Of a DNA stretch of 64,000 nucleotides, positions 10,257 to 20,883 are shown piece after piece; position 1 is the first letter of the stretch, and every line of letters begins with the position of its first letter. A program made the position numbers and the translations under genes. Below the pieces are notes generated by a model, which searched no databases, was not told where the DNA came from, and worked only from the letters and a program-made list of their open reading frames with translations. Source of the stretch: Nereocystis luetkeana (taxonomy: Eukaryota > Sar > Phaeophyceae > Laminariales > Laminariaceae). The stretch lies in the NCBI GenBank assembly GCA_031213475.1, contig JARUPZ010000026.1, positions 2,124,501 to 2,188,500 of the forward strand, written 5' to 3'.

Positions 10257-11880
10257 GGATCGAGTCTGTCACAAAAAAATAGCTCTTCGCGGAGCAACAA
10301 CAGCGAAATATTCGCGGTAAATTACGTGCAAATTCGCAGTAAAAATGAATACAACAAAGCCACACTATAAATCAAACCTTACCGCAAGATCAACGTCTGG
10401 AGTACGCAACGAGTCGTTCCTTCTGTCACGTGACACTTCTTGCGCTGAGCCCACTGCCGTCCATTGCGTGGCAGGCACATACATAAAAACAAACCAAATC
10501 CAATATATAAAACATAGGTCAAGAGCCGTGGCCAGGCCGCAGTAACTCAAGACACCGTGGTGAGCTCATGAGTACCCCATAGACCACCCCGCAGTGCAGG
10601 AGGGAAGGAAGCGAGACACACCGCGTCGCGACCACAGCAGGTTTCAGGGGACGGGGCGATGGCATGGAGTTGGACGGTGCCACCACATGGCACCCACATC
10701 TGCTGACTTGCATGCCCCCGCGCTCACACCCCCACCCCCACCGACTGCGCCCCCTCCATAACCCCCCTGTACAATATAGAAGTTACACCTCCCTACTTAC
10801 TTGCACGCTCGCCCGCCCGCCCCCAGTATCCCCGCTCCCCCTCCATCGCCACCCCTGTACAACAAAATAACACGCGGCTAACTAACCCCGCCAGTAGTTC
10901 CCCCAGGCGTGACTCTAGCGTTTTATGTAGTACAGGAAGAACATTACTGCCCCAGTAGTCCCCTCAGGCGTGACTCTTGGCATTTTTACTATATGTATAT
11001 ATATCCTCCGTTAGCGCCGGCACAATACACCCCGGCATACCAAGGCTTCCTCTTCCTCTGCAACAGCCGCCGCAGCAAGCGGTGCTACCCCCGCTGCCGC
11101 AGGGCCAGCCGTCCCTACCTCCCGACCCGCCCAGGGGCCTACAGGTAGACCAGTCCTGGTGCCCATGTCACCCGGGGCCGCCTCCAGCGCCACTCGCAGT
11201 AGCACTGGGACAACCGCAACAACAGTACTTCGCATACGCCGCTCCGGGCCAGTACCAAGGGCAGCACAACTACGGGCCCGCATCGGGACACCCGCAGGCA
11301 GCGGCCCCGGCCGGAGTATGTGAGGGCCGACTGTCCCGCGCTAATTAATGTCGACCCAACTAAAACAATATAGCGGATCCGAGACAAAGTGTTCGGACCT
11401 GAGCAGGGTTGTTTTTCGGGGATGACAGGTGCCCCCCTCTCAATTCTAAACAGCGGGGGCCCTTTTCCAAGGCAAGATATCTAAGGTACTTAGCGCTACC
11501 GAAGCACCTTAGCCCTGCCAGGTCACGCGCTCAACCAGTGGGGCGCCTCCCATGAACGACCAGCCTCAGATCGCATGTCACCACTCCGTCTTGAACTGCC
11601 ACAATACTTCATTAGCGGAATCCTTGTCGACATACCACGAGCTCACATTCCACGGAACCGTCTCTGTGCCACAAACCGATGGCACCTTCCGACAAATCCC
11701 AGCCCAACAACCACGATGATCGAATGGCTGCGCACACATACCGCGAAGGGTTGTTCCAGTCCGGTAGCGTCGAAGCAGCGGAGTCAGCAATCGCGTCCAC
11801 AACAGTTCACAGTTCTAAGGCGTGGAGGGTCGCAGCTCGGCGCGTGGTGCTGACATTTTGAGCACTCACCGCAGACTTTG
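10257..11880. other. GC-rich intergenic DNA with Pro/Gln-rich open frame
   Basis: The plus-strand frame at about 10977-11348 encodes a Pro/Gln/Gly/Tyr-rich peptide (for example YAAPGQYQGQHNYGP). It may be the decayed N-terminal gag of the following retrotransposon. At 10892 and 10950 the string AGGCGTGACTCT occurs twice in near-identical context. No other gene was seen. Confidence 0.35.
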
Positions 11881-13129
11881 AACAACCACACGTGTCCGAG
11901 AAAACCTCATTGGGCTTTTGGAGAGAGTCGTTCGCCTGTTCATGTCAAGCGCACTAGACCAATCCGGCATGCAAAATGCGATGCACGCCAAGGCGGGGAG
12001 TGTCTTGACAGAGCTCCGGCCTCTACAGGTGGACTATGCCAACCCTTCGAGCGCGGACATGGTGTCCCGCGGGGGCATGACTGAGGACATTGTCATAGAC
12101 TCGGTGGATTTAATCTCTGAGAGACGGATATCCTACGAAACACCAGTAAACACCCCGTACACCGGGGTCGGCCCTAGGGCGGCTCAGCACCTGGTGTCCG
12201 TAGGGGATAAATTCATAACCTAGCTTTGCCAGATTTTCAGCCCGAAACGCAACCCCATCGCCGCCCTAGTGGCCCGTCCCGCGAAGAAGGGTCGACGCGA
12301 GATACACGACCAACTCGCCAGCCGCCTCCTCGAGGTTACATAGCAATGGTCGATCGGCAAACCGGCGTCGTTAACAAACGGGGCTGAAGCCCGGGAGGAC
12401 ATCTCGGTGGCCACCATCAAACACCAGCCGGCTTCCACCCTGGGTGGGCATGGGGTCCCGTTTGGCATTACGCGAGGGGAAGACCAGAGGACGCACCAGG
12501 GCTTCAAGAGAACCCTGCCGCAGGACAGAGAACGCGAACACACCGGAGAGGACGGGTCGACTTCAGAGAGGCCAGACATTTGACGCGCCACGACAAGCTA
12601 AGGTGATTTTGTTGCTTCGACACTAATTCCGCTTCAGCCTGGCGTTCAACAGTAGCTGCCCCAAAGCCTCCTTCCCGTTCATCCACGGTCCTGTCATCGT
12701 CCCAGCGGGGCACTTCAGACCCCCCAAGTCGAAGAGACGGCGTACAGGGACAGCCATTGGAGACTCAACCGCGTCACGGCCCCGTAACAAGCTCTACTTG
12801 TTGTCCGACGAGATGGCAGGGATGCTTGCGGCTGTGACGGGGGAAGACTGCGAACCAGTAGAGGACACCGAGTTTGACGCTTGAAGGTGCACCCCGAGGG
12901 CAGGGCAGTCGCCCTCCCGGGGAGCGCTTCAGACCTCAAACTCGTCCGACTGGCGCCGTGGCCCGCGCCACCTATTCGCCGTTCATTGCAGGGACCTGGA
13001 CTGTCGGGGGTCAGCCTCTCAAGTGACCAGGGTCTGGGGGCGCCGGAAGAACAGTTGGTCGCAGTAGGGAATATCCAGCAACTGTGGGTTCATGGTACGG
13101 TGTAGGTCCCACGTCGGGTCGTAGGGTGG

Positions 13130-13440
13130 ATCCCGGTGAGCGGTTTGATTGATACAGGAGCGGGAGGAGGTAACTACATATCGTTGGCTTTCAGGAAGAG
13201 CGTTCAGGCATTGGGGGGGGAAGTGCCGTTGGCAGGAAGTTCAGCAGCAAGGGTCAAGGGCCCCGTTTAGCAGCAAACCTCGATTATAAGCGAGGTTGCG
13301 GGAAAGACCATTCTGGGATCCACAGTGCTGCCCATCGTGTTTCCCTCCGAAGACCGCGTACGGAACGCCCCGGTACGGGTAGCGCAAGATCTTCCCTACG
13401 GATATTTTTGGGAGCAAGCTTCTTTCGTGCCAACAAGAGC
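13130..13440 (+). pseudogene. Retropepsin-like protease remnant
   Basis: The frame around 13145 reads GLIDTGAGGGNYIS, which has the D-T-G-A catalytic core of retroviral-type aspartic proteases followed by the usual small-residue strand. About 80 codons later comes DLPYGYFW, matching the (D)LPYD(I)I strand of Ty3 proteases. The neighbouring reading frame is interrupted by stops. Confidence 0.65.
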
Positions 13441-14184
13441 ATCATCCCTCTCGACAAAAGTAAGGGCTTTCAACCCCCGCTGGGGGCGCCATGAGTGACT
13501 TTCCAGTCACGGAGCGCCGAGGGTAAGCGCTTAAAGCAGGCATAAGGTGCGGTCAGGCCGCCATACACCGCCCGGATCTCACCACCATGTGTTTCGACGG
13601 ACCTCCAGCAATTGATCGCTGGGATAGGCAGCGTGGGAAGACGACGGCACGTTGCAGTGGGAGCTTTGCCTGGTGAACCACGCCGAAGTAGGAGGCTTCG
13701 TAGGAATAGCGATCGAAGCATACCTACATGACTCACAGCCCAGCGAGACACAACTGGTGATGATTCAGCCCTCTGGAAAGTATGGCACGGATAGCGGGGC
13801 GGCGATAGGCTTGGCACAAGGGGTGCAATGGTGGGAGCCTGGCACCCTACTGTATTGCAAGGTGGTCAATACGGGTCCCACTTCAGGAATAGTCCGGAAC
13901 GGACACCCGTCGCCAAGGTAGTCGCCCTCAACGTACGATATGTTGACAGGTTTCGACCGCTTTTCATCAACCCCGCGCCCATCGCCCCGCCCTTGGCGCC
14001 GCTCAACAAAACCTCGCCGCTAGAAGCCGGCCATAACCCATCGGTGCAAAAGGGAGTCGCACTGTCAGATGCTAGCATCGGTCAGTTTAGGGAGGGCAAA
14101 AAAATTCGACCGTTGCACACCGTCGGTCCGGAAGGTTTGCCCGGCCTGTTCCCGGAGGACCCGAAGCTCGTGACGTCGTGCCCG

Positions 14185-15140
14185 ATAAGAGAATTGCGAA
14201 TACCTTTGATCGACTCACACTCCTCGCCGATCGCAGTCAAGCAGCAACGTTTCTCCCCAGAGCAGACGGGCGCTATCCGGAGAAAGGTAGAACTGTTCTC
14301 GAAGCGACACATCAGCCGAACGTCAACCTCTGCTTGGGCAGCCAGGTGCGTGACCATGCCCGAGAAAGACGGCACGCTGCGTCTGTGATAGGGCCATTGC
14401 GCACTAAACAACCTCTTGAAGACGAATAGTGGGGGTCTTGGAGACTTGCGAGGTATTTTCCAGCGATGTCAGGGTGGCTCATGGTTCACCTCCACCGATT
14501 TACCCTCCGGATCCTTCCAGTTACCCGTTGCAGACGAAGATTGACACAAAGCTGCTTTTCGCGACTCGTACGGTTAACTCTGGGAGTACATGAGATGTGG
14601 GTTTGGACTCAAGATCCTGTCACCAGCTTTTGCATGTATGGTAGCAGAGCTGCTGAGCGGGTTAAAGGGGAAATGAGTCGAATATTACTTAGACGGCATC
14701 TCTGTTGACAGTTAGGACTTTGACCAACAACGTATCGTGATTGACGCAATATTCGCCCGCCTGCAGTCCGCTGGACTGTCGATGAATGTTGCCTCTTCAA
14801 GATGGTGTTGCCCGAGTCTAGAATTCGTAGGGATGGTAGTTGACAGACAGGAGGGGGTTAGACCGACGGAGTCGAAAGTGGCGGTAGTAGCTGAACTACC
14901 TCCGCCGTCAACGGTCGACGAACCTAGGTTCGAGGTACATATTTGTTCTGTCACTATTCGTGGAATTCTCCAGAAGAAGCGATCAGGTTTGATTCATTTC
15001 ACATATTTGGAAAAAAGAAAATCAGGAAAATCTGGAAGATTTGAAAAATTGCGCAAAACAATTTGGAAATTATGGGAAAAATCTCTCTGATAAGAATGAC
15101 CCTTAGAGCATTTCTAGGTATGACGGGCTACTCGCGGTAG
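14185..15140 (+). pseudogene. Ty3/Gypsy reverse transcriptase remnant
   Basis: The N-terminal part (to 14388) has the family pattern with SPEQ, then STSAWAAR and PEKDGTLRL. The central part reads STDLPSGSFQLPVADED, then WEYMRCGFGLKILSPAFA, then YYLDGISVDS, where the catalytic YxDD is degraded to YLDG. The C-terminal part has FVGMVV, GVRPTESKV and, after an insert, LRAFLGMTGYS. From 14491 to about 14930 one frame holds, broken by stops at HKAAF, LWEY, VEYY and DFDQ; several fit C-to-T changes of CGA, CAA or CAG codons. Confidence 0.85.
14935..15105 (+). mobile_element. AT-rich MITE-like insert within the reverse transcriptase
   Basis: The polymerase frame stops making sense after VDE and resumes at LRAFLGMTG; the DNA between is strikingly AT-rich. 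It shares long strings with the inverted segment at about 27740-27985, such as TTCTGTCACTATTCGTG and GGAAGATTTGAAAAATTGCG (with small differences). The ends resemble GGKTCATTCTTA, and YTA flanks on both sides suggest a small target duplication. Boundaries are approximate. Confidence 0.65.
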
Positions 15141-15224
15141 TCCGTAGAGCGTTACAGAATCCTAGCCACGCCGCCCACATACATTCTTAGAAACAAAGCG
15201 TTCGCGACCAAGGGCGCGCGGCGT

Positions 15225-15770
15225 CTCCCTGTCCCGTGGACAGAGCAACAGCAGCGTGCGTTCTTTGCGCTGAAGGCGGTCCGAACATTCTTTATTTTTC
15301 CCAGCCTGGAACAGCCCATTCGCGTTGCACACAGACGCCACTAAAAGGGGGGCAGGTGCAGCTCTATCGCAAGCTCACGATGGGACTGAGCGCGTTGTCG
15401 CATACGCCAGTCATAGGTGGTCTCGTACAGACGCGCGTCGTGGAGCTACAGAAAGGGAATGCATGGCGGTGTAGTGGGCGGTAGTTCACTTTCGACCTTT
15501 TGTGGCGGGTAGAACGTTCACCGTAGTCACAGACTTCTCGGCGTTGCTTTGGCAAAATTTCTTAGCCTGGACCTTGACCCCCAAGCTGTGCGGGTGGGCG
15601 CTCCGGAATTCGACATAGTCATGAAGTGGAGGGCGGAGACGTCACACCAATTATTCGACGCTTTATCCCGCTTCCTCCGACCGGGGGCAACAGACGGTTT
15701 GGTCGACGACTCCTTCCTGGGCGACGGGTCATTCAGCAAACCCACCAACTACGTCCGCCCCGCGGCGTTC
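15225..15770 (+). pseudogene. Ty3/Gypsy RNase H remnant
   Basis: PWTEQQQRAFFALK starts the tether. Pieces of the RNase H follow, including ECMAV-stop-WAVVHFRPFVAGRTF and VVTDFSALLW. WRAETSHQLFDALSRFL is the usual DALSR end of the domain. Frames change at least once and stops are present. Confidence 0.75.
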
Positions 15771-16589
15771 CTAGACGGGAAACTGTTGAACGAACTCGAA
15801 CTGCTCGAAGAGGTACTCGTAGACCCGGGAGGTATATGGGAAATACGCGTTGTCAGCAGGGAAAACTAACGAATAAACGAGTGCTATCCGTGCTTAGTGC
15901 GGTTGTTTCTAGCATTCCGCGGACCGTAGTAGTGCTCGAAGAGCCACCTGGACAATCTGACGACCTAACCTTGAGCACACAGCGAGTTCCTAGCCGTTTC
16001 ACGAGCGAGTTGCAGCGATGGAAACAGACAGCTCCGGGCTGTTAGTGAGGCGATCTAGCTGCTGTCGTACCCTGTCCGTGCGCTTGAATCCGTTCCCGGA
16101 AGCCCCCGCCCGCCCCCCTCGCCCTTCGAGCGCCGAGGAGAACGACGGACGAGGACGGTGATACAGCGTGCCCTCCAGGCGCTGCGAGACGTGCCTCACT
16201 TGGTCAGGATTCAGACATCAGACCCCTTCTTGGGCAAAGTCAGGCGAGCATTATGTAGTCAAAGAGGAGTCTCCGAGCAGAAAGATTTAACGGATACAGA
16301 TATGAACAGATACCCAATAGATGACCAGAGTCTCCTGTGGCTTGAAATCGAGCAGAGTGGAGCACTGGTAGGACGAACAGCTGTACTAGCCATACCGAGC
16401 TGCCTGGTATCGGACATGCTTGCTTTAATACAATGCTGACAGGGCCACCCCGGGATCGTAAGAGCCCTCTCGTTGTTAGGGAACCGATTTTAGTGGCCAG
16501 GCATGTGCAGAGACACACGAGAGTACCTACTACCACGTGCGTGTAGGCGCTGGAAGAGGTCACGTAGCCAACACGTAGCGATACTTCCC

Positions 16590-17480
16590 GCCAGATTCCT
16601 AGAGCCACGGGAAGTACTAGAAGTAGACGTGCATAAATTCCCTAACATGTCAGACGCAGGGAACGAGTACCTACCGCTCGTGGTAGATATAGCATCTATA
16701 TTCTCCTTTGCTCATCTATTACCGTCAAAGGGAAGCCCTCGGGGTAGCCCGCTTACTCTTAGACCTTTGCCTGACGTTTGTAGTGCCCTCATTCATTCGC
16801 GCTGACGGTGGTGCCCTCATTCATTGGCAGTGGCAGCGGTGGGACACCTAAGTCGACGGTTAAAAGCCCCGATAAAGTTCGGACCCACATCCCAGGGGGC
16901 AGGGAAGCGTAAAAAGAGCAGGAGCCTGGATGCAAGACGTGATATCTGAGCTTTGTAAGGCCTGGGCAACGAGATGGGATGGGTACGTTGCCGCCGCGTG
17001 TTGAATTTAACCCCCGACGCCCGGCGCTATCCTCCACCATGACTCCCTTCCAGCTTCTGTTCGATTGTAGACCCCGCACAACCCTTGACATGCTGACCCC
17101 ACATATGGATGACACAGAGGCCACAGGCGGCCTCAGCCACGTCATCGAGACCCGCGGACGTAACATGCGAGGGGTAGCGGAAGCACAGAGGAAGACCCAC
17201 AAATCCAACGAAGTACCCCGTCAGCGTCGTAATGCCAGGATATCACGGTCGCCCCCGAGTGTAAGTGTATCGGAAGGAGACCTTGTCCCGGCACGGGAGA
17301 GCGACACCTCGCTCTTTGGACAGGGAATGGAACTGAAGTTGGTACACACTAAAAATGGACAGGTCCGTAGACGGGAGCTGAAGTCGTGTTTAAAAAGGCC
17401 TGAGCGCTGTCATCAAAATGAAGGGGAGAAAAAAACGATCCAGTGCGGTATCTGTAGCATCACACAAACCCTTTTATAGG
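16590..17480 (+). pseudogene. Retroviral-type integrase remnant
   Basis: The core begins near LEVDVHKFPNMSDAGNEYLP, which holds the first Asp of the D,D-E core and the GN-Y-L-VVD pattern. After shifts, the segment MTPFQLLFDCRPRTTLDML matches the S-(M)TPFELLFG motif after the catalytic Glu. The C-terminal part has a Lys/Arg-rich tail with GDLVPAR. The catalytic triad cannot be completed in one frame. Confidence 0.75.
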
Positions 17481-17815
17481 CGCTCCTCATACCCGAGACA
17501 CTCGATAGGGGACGAATTCGTACAAATAGCATGGTTTGCGGACCTGGGGCTCAAAGGAGGCTCGGTCGCAGCGGCTAATATATCGCAAGGAAGTGGCCAG
17601 TAAAGCAGGGGCAGTCCGTTGGGAATATCAGGGACGATACCCTGACGGAGTCTCCTCGGACTGGGTCACGGGGGCAGGATCTCTCGACAGTTTTACCCCT
17701 TTTCAGCTGGACACATCCACGCCCTGTGAAACTCAACCCCCCTCGACGCGGAGACAACTCAGACGACAGCCCGCGCCAAGAAACGTACGCTCCTGAGTAG
17801 AAGGAGAAGCCCTAA

Positions 17816-18349
17816 CCTTACATCCGATAGGAACGGCCGCGACCAGACCCCACGCGGTAGGCGATAAACGGATAGTCCGGGTAGGACAGACTTGCGACTT
17901 TTGCTGGCCGTACTAGCGCGTTAGGTTGCCGGGCAATGCCTGGGAAGAACTGACGGTCCCGAAAATTAAGAAGGGTGTAAAGGAAAAGATTGAGACAGAC
18001 AGGTTGAAGTAGACTAAAAAACAAACAGAGCGGAATACCGCGCGAGGACGACCGTCAGTTGTCACCGCAAATACCTTGGAGTGGAGACTTTGCTGCTGCT
18101 TGGCTGCATTCGAGTTGCTGCCGCTACTGTGGGGGTCGGAGCACCCCCCCCCCTACAAGCGGGCGGGCGTCGAATGGCAAAGAGAAGAGGCATACTCACA
18201 GCTCTTCTCGAAATGATACGTATGGAATTTTATTGACAAAGGAGAAAGAAGAACGCTGATACTAGGGCGCATTCTTCGCTATCCATCTCCCACACCCTCC
18301 ACGAGTTAAATCGAATTGTGTTTAAGAATGCGCTGATGAGCACGGCGAG
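17816..18349. other. Spacer without recognised gene
   Basis: A poly-C tract lies near 18140. I see no domain, exon or repeat family here. It may hold the 3' LTR of the preceding element, but no partner repeat was found. Confidence 0.4.
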
Positions 18350-18912
18350 CGTCAAACTATAGCCCATGGGCCCCGCTACAAACCTCATGGCTGCTCATGG
18401 GTCACCTTTGGGAGTCTATGTAGGCACGTGATCAGGTGTGCGGTTGTCGGGGACGGCATAGGTATATTTGGTGGCGGGCGGAACGTGTTCCCCTAAGTTC
18501 GGTGCAAAGTGTCGTTGATGCTGCTTTGTGGGGTTTACTTGTATACAAACTGTACTTGGTTTCGGCTCCCGAGTGACCACGTGCACCACAACATTGACCG
18601 CCCCCTGCATTAAAGTCCGGAATGCCCCAAAACAAACCATGCCTCTGTACAAGCTTCACCATGGACACCTAGGGAAACACATGGCGACGCACATAAACAA
18701 CGCTGAATAACATGGACAAAAAATATCTCGACCAGTGTTATATCAGACGCCCCTCTACGCCAACCCGCGATAAGCCGCACGCCAAGGAAAACCTCAACCA
18801 TTACTACTGTAAACAGAACCGACTAATTCATTTTGAAGCGAGTAAGTGCCTTCGCCGCGGGACGCATCACACCAGAATCCGAACCGCATAAAACAACAGT
18901 ATGCTGCCTACA
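18350..18912 (-). repeat. 3' flank of EsV-1-7 cassette, copy II (inverted)
   Basis: Read on the minus strand after the stop of the gene at 18913, this sequence aligns with the 3' flanks at 6200-7300 and 37020-38330. Shared strings include TTTTCCTTGGCGTGCGGCTT (also at 37.27 kb), CAGAGGCATGG (also at 6.46 kb) and CCCATGAGCAGCCATGAG (also at 6.73 kb). The match extends past the likely 3' UTR. Confidence 0.8.
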
Positions 18913-20769
18913 TCAAAACGAACACTCCGCTTTTACGTCGACCGAGGGGTAGGGTAGACTAGACGTACTTCTCTTTCTGCGACCCGTTCTTACAGAGGCT
19001 GTACAGACGAGCCCGTCTTCAGATGGACCGTGATCGGGGCAGTGCGAAGGCTGCTCCCCATCTAGAGCCCCGCTCGATCGTTTCTCGCAAGCCGTCAACT
19101 CGCAAATGCCTCTGAAACGTATCGCCGAACTGCCGGAAATGCCGTCTCTATGGTAGCCGGAAACAGTGGCTGCGGGTTCAGTTAGTGATCCCCAGCTAGG
19201 GCGCCTGGTCAAGACTCGGTCGGCGAGGAAATCCACGGTCGGTCGGCCCTCGACATATGGGCTAGGTCTGTTGGAACGCCGTCTTTTGAGCACGTTCACA
19301 ATGCCTTCTTCAGTGTGTTGCTTGCAGCACATCGGCGTTTTGCATTCTTCAACCTTGACGTTCGGAGTGCTCGTGCATGCGTTGTGCGAGCAACGCTTGT
19401 TGGCGGCATCCACCATGCCGTCGCGGGCGTGTTGCTTGCAGTACGTCGCCGTGTTGCTGCCCTCGACCTTGAACCTCGATTGCTTCTCGCAGGCGTTCTG
19501 TGAACAACGCCTGTTGACGACATTCAACACGCCGTCCCCTGCGTGTAGCTTGCAGTACTTTGCCGTCTTGCTTCCCTCGGAAATGAAGGTCGTCTGTCTC
19601 GTGCACGAGCCACGTGAACAACTAGTTTTAGTAACATCCATCATGCCAGCCTCAGCAGGTGGCATGCTGTACATCCCCTTTTCGCTGCCTTGGACATGAG
19701 AGGTCGACACTATCGCGCAAGAGTTACGTGACCAACGCTTGTCGACGGCGTCCGCCATGCCGTCCAGAGCGTGGTGCTTGCAGTACCCCCCCCTCTTGCC
19801 GCGCTTGGAACAAAACCTTTGTCTCTTCATGCAAGAACCATATGAACAACTTTTTTGATTGACGTTCACCATTCCGTCCAGTGCGTGTGGCTTGCAGAAC
19901 TTCGCCTCCTTGGCGCCCTCGACGTTAAAGTTCGGTACCTTGGTGCAGAAGTCATACGAGCAACGCTTGCTGACGACGTTCACCATGCCGTCTACAGCGT
20001 GCTGCTTGCAGTACTCCGGCGTCTTGCTGCCTTCGGTATTGAAGCTCGGTCGCGTCGTGCAGGAATCATACGAGCACTTCCTTTGATTGACGTTCACCAT
20101 ACCGTTCTCAGCATGTTGCATGCAGTATTTCGCCGTCTTGCTGCCCGCGGAATTGAAGGTTGGCTGCTTTTTGCACGAGTCACGTGAACAAAGCCTTTTA
20201 GCAATGATCACCATGCCGGCCTCAGCATGTTGCTTACAGTAGACTTTCCTCTTGCTTCCTTCGACGTTAAAGTTCGCTCTTTTAGTGCAGGAGTCATATG
20301 AACAAAACTTGTGGACGACGTCCACCATGCCGTCCCGAGCGTGTTGCTTGCAGTATTTTGCCGTTTTGCTGCCCTCGGTATTGAAGCTCGGTCTCTTCGC
20401 GCAGGAGTCATGTAAACAATTCCTGTTGTAGACGGTCACCATGCCATCCTCAGCGTGTCGCTTGCAGTATTTCGCCGTTTTGCTGCCCTCAGTATTGAAG
20501 CTCGGTCTCTTCGTGCAGGAATCATGTGAACAACGCTTACTGACTACGTTCACCATGCCATCATCAGCATGCTGCTTGCAGTACGCCGCCATCTTGCTAC
20601 CCTCGGCATTAAAGCTGGGTGATGTCATGCAAAACGCATGTGAGCAACGCCTTTCAACAACGTTCACCATGCCGTCCTCAGCATGCTGCTCGCAGTACAC
20701 TGCCTCCGTGATGCCCTTGAAGTTGAACTCCGATATCCTCGTGCAAGACTCGTGACGGCAACGCTTCAT
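18913..20769 (-). CDS. EsV-1-7 repeat protein, intact, 618 residues
   Basis: Intronless paralogue of the gene at 4418. It has 13 tandem units of C-x4-C-x16-C-x2-H-x12, then a linker and two C-terminal units, ending ECSF like the 4.4 kb gene. Unit 10 (about residue 350) has lost three of the four ligands (W for the first Cys, SMPP instead of CKxH), and the first C-terminal unit has lost its Cys pair. The frame is otherwise open, so the gene is probably functional, with a predicted zinc-binding scaffold role inferred from the family. The Met at 20769 directly before unit 1 corresponds to the starts of the other copies. The frame stays open to an ATG at 20883, giving 656 residues, which is the main alternative. 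Confidence 0.9.
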   Translation of the reverse strand: MKRCRHESCTRISEFNFKGITEAVYCEQHAEDGMVNVVERRCSHAFCMTSPSFNAEGSKMAAYCKQHADDGMVNVVSKRCSHDSCTKRPSFNTEGSKTAKYCKRHAEDGMVTVYNRNCLHDSCAKRPSFNTEGSKTAKYCKQHARDGMVDVVHKFCSYDSCTKRANFNVEGSKRKVYCKQHAEAGMVIIAKRLCSRDSCKKQPTFNSAGSKTAKYCMQHAENGMVNVNQRKCSYDSCTTRPSFNTEGSKTPEYCKQHAVDGMVNVVSKRCSYDFCTKVPNFNVEGAKEAKFCKPHALDGMVNVNQKSCSYGSCMKRQRFCSKRGKRGGYCKHHALDGMADAVDKRWSRNSCAIVSTSHVQGSEKGMYSMPPAEAGMMDVTKTSCSRGSCTRQTTFISEGSKTAKYCKLHAGDGVLNVVNRRCSQNACEKQSRFKVEGSNTATYCKQHARDGMVDAANKRCSHNACTSTPNVKVEECKTPMCCKQHTEEGIVNVLKRRRSNRPSPYVEGRPTVDFLADRVLTRRPSWGSLTEPAATVSGYHRDGISGSSAIRFRGICELTACEKRSSGALDGEQPSHCPDHGPSEDGLVCTASVRTGRRKRSTSSLPYPSVDVKAECSF

Positions 20770-20883
20770 TTTCGCCAAATATTTGCGGCGTTGAAGTACC
20801 TGGGGTAGCACAGGGTGGGCAGTGGCGGCATCAGGAAGGGCTTTTGGCATGAGCTGTGGGCCGCTATCTACATGACCTAGCAT

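Larger units (their letters stand above)
11881..17815 (+). mobile_element. Degenerate Ty3/Gypsy LTR retrotransposon body
   Basis: Domains follow in Ty3/Gypsy order on the plus strand: putative gag remnant (11.9-12.7 kb), aspartic protease, reverse transcriptase, RNase H, then integrase. Many in-frame stops and shifts make it non-functional. I could not find LTRs, a primer-binding site or a polypurine tract with confidence, so the ends given are approximate. An AT-rich MITE-like insert splits the polymerase near 14935-15105. Confidence 0.85.

Noticed and set aside
19166-20755. Plus-strand open frames of 75-177 codons opposite the second EsV-1-7 gene
   Set aside because: Antisense shadows of the repeat array, with no start, motif or independent conservation.
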